Notes under the pieces: generated by a model
What the model saw: the letters and a program-made list of their open reading frames with translations, nothing else
What the model was told of the DNA's origin: nothing
Databases searched by the model: none
Translations under genes and position numbers: made by a program
In this document: piece after piece, positions 1 through 7,591 of the stretch
Layout: every line of letters begins with the position of its first letter
How positions within the stretch are numbered: position 1 is the stretch's first letter
NCBI GenBank assembly: GCA_964475415.1
Contig: CAYYWZ010000032.1
Coordinates: forward strand, 1-42,455
Length of the DNA stretch: 42,455 nt
Source: CALCMJ01 sp964475415
GTDB taxonomy: Bacteria > Bacteroidota > Bacteroidia > Chitinophagales > Saprospiraceae
Direction of reading: 5' to 3'

Positions 1-369
1 TTTAGCCATAATTCCTTTAATTATTAAATCTGAATGTAAAAATAGACTTACTCAGTATCTCTTTTTGATTTACAGTCTATGTAATCCGAATTGATGTTTT
101 TATAATGAACGTAATAAGTATTAATTCCTATATGTGCGGATAGATTAAAGTCTAGACCTTTACTAAATTTTTAAGAAAAAAATTAATTTCTTTCGTATTA
201 CTGAAATAGCCTAAACTGAATAATCAATTAAAAAAGATATGTCCAAAGTAAAAAAACCTTCTAAAGTTATTTCTATCATATAACGAACACACATAGAAGT
301 AGCTTCGTTCCAACCAAAGCATCATATCTAATAAACGGCATATAAGCAAATAAGTCCAATCTGCTTATT
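1..369. other. Intergenic, no recognisable gene
   Basis: This AT-rich stretch at the window edge has no open reading frame of useful length on either strand. A 14-codon frame from about 240 (MSKVKKPSKVISII) is too short to call. I see no RNA gene or repeat. It ends where the IS200-type element begins. Confidence 0.6.
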
Positions 370-910
370 AAACAACCACCTTCTAAGAAGGTGGATTTAG
401 GTAAGACCCAAAGGGCCCTTAAAAGTCAAACTTCTTTTGTTGACTCTCGACTAGTTTCTCTTGTTGCTCTTGGTATTTTACATACTTCCTAATCTTATCT
501 TCATTTAGACCTACTGTTGATGAACAGTAAACCCTTGACCAAAAGTGATTCCCCAAATACATCTTCTTTCGTAATCCTGTGAAACTTCTCAATATCCTTA
601 TTGCCGTCTTTCCTTTCAATATCCCCATCACTTTTGATATCGACATCTTTGGTGGCACACTTAGCACTACATGCACATGATCTGACTGTATATTCAGTTC
701 CAATATCTCTAACCGTTTCCATTCACACAACATCCTTATTTGTTCTTCCAAAAAAATCTTAATCTCTCCTTCTAATACTTTATACCTATATTTTGGTGTC
801 CAAACTATATGATACACATAGTAGTATATTACATGGGACAACTTCTTATTGTTAGCTTTTCATGCAAGGCTAACAAGTACATGACCACCACCAAAGGAGG
901 TGGATTTCTA
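370..910 (-). mobile_element. IS200/IS605-family element, tnpA only
   Basis: This is a single-gene insertion sequence. The tnpA frame is bracketed by two imperfect hairpins with the same right arm and following bases (GGTGGATTT): CCACCTTC-TAA-GAAGGTGG at 376-394 and CCACCACC-AAA-GGAGGTGG at 885-903. Subterminal hairpins instead of terminal inverted repeats are the hallmark of this family, whose single-strand transposition uses them as recognition structures. A further perfect arm pair TTGTTAGC/GCTAACAA (849-875) lies at the start of the gene and may affect its translation. No tnpB/IscB gene accompanies it, so it belongs to the IS200 type. Exact cleavage sites are not determined; the boundaries are approximate. 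Confidence 0.8.
419..841 (-). CDS. tnpA: IS200/IS605 family transposase TnpA (Y1 HUH)
   Basis: This is a 140-residue Y1 transposase that nicks and rejoins single-stranded DNA at the element ends. The HUH motif is His55-Val-His57 in the context SDHVHVV. The catalytic tyrosine is most likely Tyr120 in IRKYVKYQ, with the family-typical Gln four residues later. The length is normal for the family and the reading frame is intact, so the element may still be active. The start is TTG at 841-839, giving MSHVIYYY; no ATG fits better and the upstream side is taken up by the internal hairpin at 849-875. It ends 35 bp from the right-end hairpin. It is unrelated to the flanking genes. Confidence 0.93.
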   Translation of the reverse strand: MSHVIYYYVYHIVWTPKYRYKVLEGEIKIFLEEQIRMLCEWKRLEILELNIQSDHVHVVLSVPPKMSISKVMGILKGKTAIRILRSFTGLRKKMYLGNHFWSRVYCSSTVGLNEDKIRKYVKYQEQQEKLVESQQKKFDF

Positions 911-958
911 GACTTGTAAAGTAGCTTCACAAGGCATTTATTTCACATACAAACTAGT

Positions 959-3900
959 CTACTCTATCCTTACAGGTTCTAATTTCTTGAAAATCTGCTT
1001 TGGTATCGCTTCTACTTTTTCTTGATACTTTTTCCAATCACCGGAGATATAATCGTTAACGCCATTTATAAGTTGATCAGAAAGCGTGTTGTACTTGTTG
1101 ATTATAAGCTTAGCGTTTTCTGTAGGTGCACCATAGGAATCATAGATGTAAGTTCTTGTTCTCCATGTCAAAGCATTTAATGTTTTAGGATTTCGTTGTA
1201 TACCTTTCAGTCCTACAGGATCCATGAACAGATTCATGAGACTATCTATCTGTTCAGACTGTATTTTACCCAAATCTTTAATTTCTATTTTTACAGTATC
1301 CTCTTGATTGACCATCATGTCATTGACAAGCTTAATGCTTTTCTTTGCTTCTTTTAACTGATCGAAAGCATTTGCTGTTGCTTCTACCCTACTATTATAA
1401 TCATCTATACTCGCTTCCATTTTTGCAAGATCATTTACATTAAGATCGATTCTAGGATCTAGTTTTACATCCACCATAGCGGAGTCTCTATTATTTCCAT
1501 CCACAACTACGACTTTATATGTACCTGGCATAACTGGAGTACCACCTGGTTCTCCATCATCCTCTTTCCTCTCTCTTCTAGAAGGTCTTTGCACTCCTTT
1601 TCTATCTAGAAACCATCTCACTTTGTTAAGTCCACCTTTAAGTTTTGGGGATAAGGTTCTAAGTGTATCTCCTTCCATATTGAGCACATATAGAGTGGCT
1701 TTCTTCTTGGATTTTTCTTTATCCTTCTCAGACTCTTTTCCCATCTTATCTCCTTCCTTTTTGTTCTTGTCCTTGTCCTTCTTGTTTTTAGATTTTTTCT
1801 TTATTTCTGCATCTGTAGAATTCTTGTCCTTCTTATCTTTGGGTTTTTTCCAAATATTAATTTCAGCACCATACATGGACTTGTTCTCTCCTCGGAAATC
1901 CGCTTGTCCAGAAAAACGAATCCCATCATAAGATCTTCTTTCTAAATTATATCCCGTATTAGCCGCTAGAATTGCTAAGTCTTTCTTTACAATACTTTTA
2001 TCATCCGCTATTTTTCTGAATATTTCTAGATCATCCATTACCCAAAATGATCTTCCAAAAGTCCCTAAGACTAGATCATCGAAATCCTCTTGAATAGCCA
2101 TATCTCTAATCTGAACTGAAGGAAAATCTTTGTCATACTTAGACCAACTTGCACCTCTGTCTAAACTATAGTATAAACCTGCATCTGTTCCTAAGAATAT
2201 CAGGTTCTCATTTTTATGATCTTGAATTACACTACACACAAAACTTCCAACATCCTTACCGGCAACAATTCTTCTGAAGGTTTTTCCATTATCCTTACTG
2301 TGATATAAATAAGGAGCGAAGTCGTTCATCCTATAATTATTGACCACTACGAAAATTTCTCCTTCATTAATTTTCGAATGCTTGATCTGAGGTATCCATC
2401 CATTTCTTGGTGCAGCTGGAAGTTTACTGTACACATTACTCCAGTTCTTACCCCCATCTATTGAGTGTTGTAAATTACCATCATCTGTTCCTACCCATAT
2501 ATCATCCTTGTTATGTACACTAGGTTCTATGCATAAGATCGTCGTATGGTTTTCTGCAAAGGTTGCATCTATAGTCAGTCCACCACTCTTATCTTGCTTT
2601 TGTTTTTCTGGATCGTTCGTCGTAAGATCAGGTGAAATGCTAGTCCAGCTTTTTCCACAATCATTGCTGTAGTGCACAAACTGAGAACCAAAATAAATAC
2701 CACAATCATTAAAAGGATCTTGGGCAAAAGCCGCATTCCAGTTAAATCGTAAGGTCGTGGTATCTGGACTTACCGGCTTAACAAATTTTGTCATTCCAGT
2801 CAATCTATCATAGTATCCTATATTCCCACCCTGAGACATAGCATAACCATATCTACTATCTGAAGGAAGTGCTGATACATCGAAACCATCTCCAAAATAC
2901 AATTCTTGCCAATCGTAATTCGATATTCCTCCAGATTTCAATACAAAACCAGGACCAATCCATGATCCATTATCTTGCATTCCTCCATAGACGTGGTAAG
3001 GAAAGTCTCTATCTATATTGACATGATAAAATTGTCCTACAGGTAAGTTATTTATAAATCTCCAAGTATCTCCCCCATCTCTAGAAATGTTCATTCCACC
3101 ATCGTTTCCGTCTATTAGATACAAGGGATTTGTTGGAGATTGCCAAAAAGCATGATGATCAGGATGTACGTTGTTTTGATAATTAGCAATTTCCTTAAAT
3201 GATTTACCTCCATCTTCAGATCTAGAAAGATAAGTATAGAGATTAAATAATCTATTCTCATTCTGCGTATCGACATATAATTCAGCATAATAAAATGGTC
3301 TATTTCCAATTCCTTTTGTGGAAACAAGGGACCATTTATATCCTCCATCTGTAGATTTGTACAATCCATTTTCTTTTGCTTCAACTAGAGCATATAATAT
3401 ATTTGGTTTACTAGCAGAGATTGCAACTCCTATTCTTCCTAGATCACCTTCAGGCAAACCATCCTCATCAGAAATTTTATCCCACTTGGTACCGCCATCT
3501 ACTGTACGATAAAATCCAGATCCTTTCCCACCAGAGGTAAAATCCCAAGGTGTTCTTCTAAAATCCCACATGGCAACAAATAACTTATTCGGATTCGTAG
3601 GATCTACAATCATATCTGCAACTCCAGTCCTCTTATCTACATACAATATCTTATCCCATGTCATACCATTATCCGTTGTCTTGTATACACCTCGATGTTC
3701 TGAATCTCCCCAAGCAGAACCTAAAGCACCGGCATATACTGTAGATGGATTATTTTGGTCAATTACGATTCTATGGATAATTGTTGTTTTCTCTAATCCC
3801 ATCAGAGACCAGTTTTTTCCACCATCTATAGTTCTATATATACCTTTGCCAGAATTATGAGAATTCCGTGGATTTCCTTCTCCGGTCCCAACCCATATTT

Positions 3901-4201
3901 CGTCCGGATTCTGCTGGTTTATTTTTAAAGAACCTACCGACTGTGTAGCTGCATCATCGAAAATAGGATCCCAAGTAATGCCTCCATTTTCAGATTTCCA
4001 AACTCCTCCGGAAGCAGTGCCTACAAATATTCTATCTTCATCAGAAAGATCTACGTCTATAGCCGTAACACGTCCACTCATTCCAGCTGGACCTATATTT
4101 CGCATACTCAGCTTTTCAAAATTGTCTAAATCTAAAGTCTGAGCAGTTAAGAAAAATGGAAAGAGAATGATCGTAATAAAGAAGAAAATAAGTCTTGTCA
4201 T
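959..4201 (-). CDS. Secreted Asp-box (BNR/VPS10-sortilin-like) beta-propeller protein
   Basis: This 1080-residue protein starts with a clear signal peptide (MTRLIFFFITIILFPFFLTAQ). The first ~730 residues contain about eleven Asp-box motifs (SxDxGxTW type, for example TIDGGKNWS, STDGGYKWS, SIDGGKNWS) alternating with DPTNPNxLFVA-like strands. This is the arrangement of the sortilin/VPS10 and BNR glycosyl-hydrolase-like propellers that are abundant in Bacteroidota. Such proteins are usually annotated as glycosyl hydrolases, but the Asp box is structural and no catalytic set is evident, so enzymatic activity is unproven. Residues ~784-837 are a nearly pure Lys/Asp/Glu/Ser low-complexity insert, followed by a T9SS-like beta segment (GTPVMPGTYKVVVVDG) and a helical C-terminus. 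There is no clear T9SS sorting domain. It probably acts in the periplasm or at the cell surface. Confidence 0.85.
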   Translation of the reverse strand: MTRLIFFFITIILFPFFLTAQTLDLDNFEKLSMRNIGPAGMSGRVTAIDVDLSDEDRIFVGTASGGVWKSENGGITWDPIFDDAATQSVGSLKINQQNPDEIWVGTGEGNPRNSHNSGKGIYRTIDGGKNWSLMGLEKTTIIHRIVIDQNNPSTVYAGALGSAWGDSEHRGVYKTTDNGMTWDKILYVDKRTGVADMIVDPTNPNKLFVAMWDFRRTPWDFTSGGKGSGFYRTVDGGTKWDKISDEDGLPEGDLGRIGVAISASKPNILYALVEAKENGLYKSTDGGYKWSLVSTKGIGNRPFYYAELYVDTQNENRLFNLYTYLSRSEDGGKSFKEIANYQNNVHPDHHAFWQSPTNPLYLIDGNDGGMNISRDGGDTWRFINNLPVGQFYHVNIDRDFPYHVYGGMQDNGSWIGPGFVLKSGGISNYDWQELYFGDGFDVSALPSDSRYGYAMSQGGNIGYYDRLTGMTKFVKPVSPDTTTLRFNWNAAFAQDPFNDCGIYFGSQFVHYSNDCGKSWTSISPDLTTNDPEKQKQDKSGGLTIDATFAENHTTILCIEPSVHNKDDIWVGTDDGNLQHSIDGGKNWSNVYSKLPAAPRNGWIPQIKHSKINEGEIFVVVNNYRMNDFAPYLYHSKDNGKTFRRIVAGKDVGSFVCSVIQDHKNENLIFLGTDAGLYYSLDRGASWSKYDKDFPSVQIRDMAIQEDFDDLVLGTFGRSFWVMDDLEIFRKIADDKSIVKKDLAILAANTGYNLERRSYDGIRFSGQADFRGENKSMYGAEINIWKKPKDKKDKNSTDAEIKKKSKNKKDKDKNKKEGDKMGKESEKDKEKSKKKATLYVLNMEGDTLRTLSPKLKGGLNKVRWFLDRKGVQRPSRRERKEDDGEPGGTPVMPGTYKVVVVDGNNRDSAMVDVKLDPRIDLNVNDLAKMEASIDDYNSRVEATANAFDQLKEAKKSIKLVNDMMVNQEDTVKIEIKDLGKIQSEQIDSLMNLFMDPVGLKGIQRNPKTLNALTWRTRTYIYDSYGAPTENAKLIINKYNTLSDQLINGVNDYISGDWKKYQEKVEAIPKQIFKKLEPVRIE

Positions 4202-4430
4202 TGTAGTAATTGTATTTATGTCTTGTAAAGTATAGCTTGATTCTGTAAATAGCCGTATTTATGCACCATAATTAGTAACAAACCATAGCAAGTATCTCCT
4301 AGAATAAGGTTACATCAGATAATTATAAATAGAAAATAATAAGCTGATACTTTCTAAAGTTATAGAATTATAAGAATTTTACGGTCCTAAAACAAAAAAT
4401 ATTAAAAAGACTATTTTTATACTATTAGTA

Positions 4431-6413
4431 TTGTTTGTCAGTTTGTGTCAAATAACTTTTGCCTCTTCGAATACAACAGCGTCGGGCATAACCTTAGAAG
4501 TTGAACCCTTTCTAGATTGTGATGGTACGCCCGTAATTGCAAAACTGACCAATGCAAGTGATTTCGTAGATTACCACTGGGTCTTACTAGATGGCAGTCA
4601 GGTTCAAAACATGGATTTGGTTATAACACAACCAGGAGAATATCTGATCGTCGCTACTATGTCAAATGGTTCTACTTGTGACCAAAATTTCACAGTAGGT
4701 CAGAGTACAACGCCACCAGAGTTTGAGGTAATGGTTATTGACTCAGTAGATTGTGATACGGATTCGATTCCAATCGTATTTAATCCAGATGACCTTATCT
4801 ATTATATTGATGATGTTTTAGTCCAAGATAATCAAAACACAATAATTGGAGGAGGAAGCCATGTTATTAAAGCTGAGCTTGGTGGATGCTTTAGTGACAT
4901 GATAATAGATGTACCTTATGATACGATTATCCCATTTGTGGAAATAACAGTAGGAGATATTACTTGTGAAAACCCAGAGGCTCAACTTTCCGCATCATTT
5001 AATAATGAAATATTTAGTTACAACTGGTATAACACTATGGGGCAAATTATTGCACAGGGTGAAGATGCTCAGATAGATATGATAGGCAATTACTTGATGA
5101 CTGCCGTTGCAGATAATGGTTGTACAGAGACTTATGAATTTGAGGTTGTAGAAAACATAGTTTATCCGATCATACAAGCTACCTCAGAAGATCTAAGTTG
5201 TGCAAATTTGCAAGCTGAGCTATCTGTAACTTCTAACGTAATTGAGCATGATATTTCTTGGAAATGGGGTGGAATAACAATAGATACTCTAGAAAATATT
5301 CTAGTTGAAGAATCAGGGAACTATAGAGTAATCGTTACTGATCCAGAGAATGGTTGTATGACAGATACCGTTATGACAGTGACATCAACTATAGATTATC
5401 CTGAACCTATATTAGAAGCAACATCCTTCGAATGCACAGATACGGATGCCACCATCAATGTACAAACTATAGAACCCTCTGTAGAATATGCTTGGTTTGA
5501 AAACGAAAATTTCTTGTCATCCGGTGATGCTATCACTGTAGATGAACCAGGATCATATATTCTAGAAAGTACTAATACTGTCAATGGTTGTATACACCTT
5601 GACACCATCGTTGTAGAAGATTTTAGAGATTTTCCTGATGAGTTTGATTTTAGTTATGAGGTAGGATGTGGAGAAGAAGATGTAGAGATAATACTAGAAA
5701 ATATTAATGGTGGAACAGCCCCCTACAGCCTAAGACTAGATGGTGAACTTATGAATAGTGGCGATATATTGCAATTGCTAAGTGGTGATCACCTTATAAG
5801 TGTGGAGGATAGCGAAGGTTGCTCTTATGATACCAGTTTCAATGTACAGATAAGACCAGTACTAGAAATTTCCGTGATCATAGATACAACCATTAATTGG
5901 CCAGATAGCGTGGAGCTAGATGTAAGGTATAATAGAGATATTTCGGAAATAGTATCCTTTAACTGGAATACAACTGCATCATTGTCTTGTGTAGATTGTG
6001 AAATAACTACGGTAAGACCTATCGATGATGTTACTGTCAATATACTAGTAGAAGATATTTACGGCTGTCTAGAGGAGCGGACGATACAAGTCAATGTAGA
6101 TAAAACAGTAGAAGTCTATATCCCTAATGCTTTCAGCCCTAACAATGATGGCAATAATGATTTTTTTACTGCTTTTGGAAGCTCTAGGAAAGTAGCGTCT
6201 ATAAAGAAAATGTCTATCTATGATAGATGGGGCAACCCCGTCTATGACGAAACAAATATTCCCATCAATGATGAATCAGCTGGATGGAATGGGAGAAAGA
6301 ACTTCAGAGTTATAGAAGCAGGAGTGTATATCTATTATATTATAGTAGAAGATATAGATGGAATAGAACACGAGTTTTCTGGGAGCGTTACTATGGCGGA
6401 AAAGCAATACTAG
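4431..6413 (+). CDS. T9SS type B cargo, gliding-motility C-terminal domain protein
   Basis: This is a surface or secreted protein of about 660 residues. Three or more Cys-containing Ig/PKD-like modules of ~80 residues follow each other (about 165-235, 250-320 and 330-400, each ending like DxxNGC), then further beta modules. Residues ~565-660 form the CHU_C/gliding-motility C-terminal domain (VYIPNAFSPNNDGNNDFF ... IYDRWGNPVYD ... GVYIYYIIVED), the type B signal for export by the type IX system. The first canonical start is TTG at 4431, but the same frame is open back to a stop at 4371. It encodes KNIKKTIFILLVLFVSLCQITFASS, a textbook signal peptide, with ATT (4401) where an ATG would be expected. 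The true start is therefore probably 4401 or is mutated. It is likely an adhesin-like protein; no enzyme domain is seen. Confidence 0.88.
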   Translation: MFVSLCQITFASSNTTASGITLEVEPFLDCDGTPVIAKLTNASDFVDYHWVLLDGSQVQNMDLVITQPGEYLIVATMSNGSTCDQNFTVGQSTTPPEFEVMVIDSVDCDTDSIPIVFNPDDLIYYIDDVLVQDNQNTIIGGGSHVIKAELGGCFSDMIIDVPYDTIIPFVEITVGDITCENPEAQLSASFNNEIFSYNWYNTMGQIIAQGEDAQIDMIGNYLMTAVADNGCTETYEFEVVENIVYPIIQATSEDLSCANLQAELSVTSNVIEHDISWKWGGITIDTLENILVEESGNYRVIVTDPENGCMTDTVMTVTSTIDYPEPILEATSFECTDTDATINVQTIEPSVEYAWFENENFLSSGDAITVDEPGSYILESTNTVNGCIHLDTIVVEDFRDFPDEFDFSYEVGCGEEDVEIILENINGGTAPYSLRLDGELMNSGDILQLLSGDHLISVEDSEGCSYDTSFNVQIRPVLEISVIIDTTINWPDSVELDVRYNRDISEIVSFNWNTTASLSCVDCEITTVRPIDDVTVNILVEDIYGCLEERTIQVNVDKTVEVYIPNAFSPNNDGNNDFFTAFGSSRKVASIKKMSIYDRWGNPVYDETNIPINDESAGWNGRKNFRVIEAGVYIYYIIVEDIDGIEHEFSGSVTMAEKQY

Positions 6414-6924
6414 CTTAGATATACAATACAGCTTTAAAGTAGTAGATTTCTCCGCTAGGGTCGAAATTAAATCTAATGATAATTGTATGATCCTTCGGCG
6501 CACTTCGTTTGCTCAAGATGACTATTGTATCAATGGAATATAGGCTAGTCTGTTAGGGTAAAAAATTGGTATTTATGTGAAGGGAAAAATGTCATTCCGA
6601 GAGAGGAATGCGAGTCGAGGAATCTTAAAAAGCTAATACTTGTCTTATTTCGAGCGTAGTCGAGAAATCTTGCTATGATAAATGCGTTTTATCTTTCAAA
6701 GATTTCAGGCAAATCAAGAAGTAAAGAATTCTAGCTTACCACATTTGGGCTATAAGCTAGTCTGTTAGAGTAAAAATTGGTATTTATGTGAAGGGAAAAA
6801 TGTCATTCCGAGAGAGGAATGCGAGTCGAGGAATCTTAAAAAGCTAATACTTGTCTTATTTCGAGCGTAGTCGAGAAATCTTGCTATGATAAATGCGTTT
6901 TATCTTTCAAAGATTTCAGGCAAA
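6414..6924. repeat. Tandem 211-bp duplication with REP-like words
   Basis: Two nearly identical copies lie head to tail, about 6539-6749 and 6751-6960. They differ by a few bases (GGGTAAAAAATT versus GAGTAAAAATT). Each copy carries the words GTCATTCCGAGAGAGGAATG and TTCGAGCGTAGTCGAGAAATC, which belong to the palindromic REP-like intergenic sequences I know as common in Bacteroidota. The second copy includes the stop codon and last 11 codons of the zinc-ribbon gene that ends at 6925, and the first copy carries the matching stretch as a displaced 3' end. Upstream at 6490-6525 another word (CCTTCGGCGCACTTCGTTTG) looks related. No gene is present here. Confidence 0.85.
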
Positions 6925-7227
6925 TCAAGAAGTAAAGAATTCTAGCTTACCACATTTGGGGCAATTATATATGTCAAAATTATTATCGCTATTAAACATA
7001 GGATGAAGATCTTCATCTACGCCCTCAATTTTCGTATGCTGGAATGCAGCGTTTCTTTTGAAGGTCATTTCAGCTGAGCACCGAAGGCAGTTTATTTCTC
7101 TCTTAGCGGAACTGGATTCGTTTTTGATAAAACCCGATACTTTTTTGGTGAGAAAATCATAGCTGCAATTCCAGCACATATGGAATTCATCAGAAACTTC
7201 TTGCTTACAGTTAGGACAATTCTTCAT
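6925..7227 (-). CDS. Double zinc-ribbon protein
   Basis: This 100-residue protein has two treble-clef or ribbon-like zinc sites. The first is at the N-terminus, MKNCPNCKQ...FHMCWNC (CxxC plus CxxC at about residues 4-22). The second is CLRC near 48 paired with CPKCG near 90. The central part is charged and there is no signal peptide or membrane segment, so the protein is cytosolic. Small proteins of this kind are widespread in Bacteroidota with no assigned role; binding to nucleic acid or protein is a guess from the fold. The last 11 codons and the stop are duplicated downstream in the 211-bp tandem repeat, leaving the gene intact. Confidence 0.8.
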   Translation of the reverse strand: MKNCPNCKQEVSDEFHMCWNCSYDFLTKKVSGFIKNESSSAKREINCLRCSAEMTFKRNAAFQHTKIEGVDEDLHPMFNSDNNFDIYNCPKCGKLEFFTS

Positions 7228-7394
7228 GATGTCAATATAGTAATAATTACATATTGCTGATTAGATGTAGATAAGTTTATAAAGTATAACCCGCATGAGC
7301 AACCTGTATGATACCGACCATTATAGAATCAGTAAAAGACTAATATTAATGATAATCAGAGCTTTAGCTTGCAGTAGGTAAAATTATACTAGGG

Positions 7395-7490
7395 AGGTAG
7401 TCCGTGATGAGCCAAAGCGGGAAGCTAGGGACCAAGCCGAATGGCGCGTCAGGAAGACTGCGACCGCGAAGTATGAGCGGACATGTCCAA
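7395..7490. ncRNA. Compact structured GC-rich element, possible RNA or repeat
   Basis: This patch sits in a 364-bp gap with no ORF and is much richer in GC than its surroundings. Nested complementary arms are visible: GTCCG (7400-7404) with CGGAC (7478-7482), GCGG (7417-7420) with CCGC (7463-7466), a small hairpin GCC-GAAT-GGC (7436-7445), and CGCGTC/GAC-T-GCG around an AGGAA loop (7445-7462). Together they would fold into a closed multi-stem structure on either strand. It lies about 100 bp upstream of the BatA-like gene, so it could be a leader or an independent RNA. It could equally be a degenerate copy of a dispersed intergenic repeat. I do not recognise it as a known RNA family. Confidence 0.35.
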
Positions 7491-7591
7491 ATCAAAAATA
7501 GCTGATGGATTCTGAATAATAAGTCGTTTTTAGTCGTTCTACTGAAGTATTTTTCTTTTATGTCGAAGATTGAGTTAATTTAGCGGCGAAT

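Noticed and set aside
1623..1931. Plus-strand ORF rich in Ser/Leu/Phe
   Set aside because: It is the antisense shadow of the lysine-rich insert of the secreted propeller gene.
7395..7490. Hammerhead ribozyme or SRP/RNase P RNA
   Set aside because: TGATGAG and GGGAAG only superficially resemble the hammerhead core, and the conserved CTGATGA and CGAAA are not both present. The signature sequences of SRP and RNase P RNA are also lacking.
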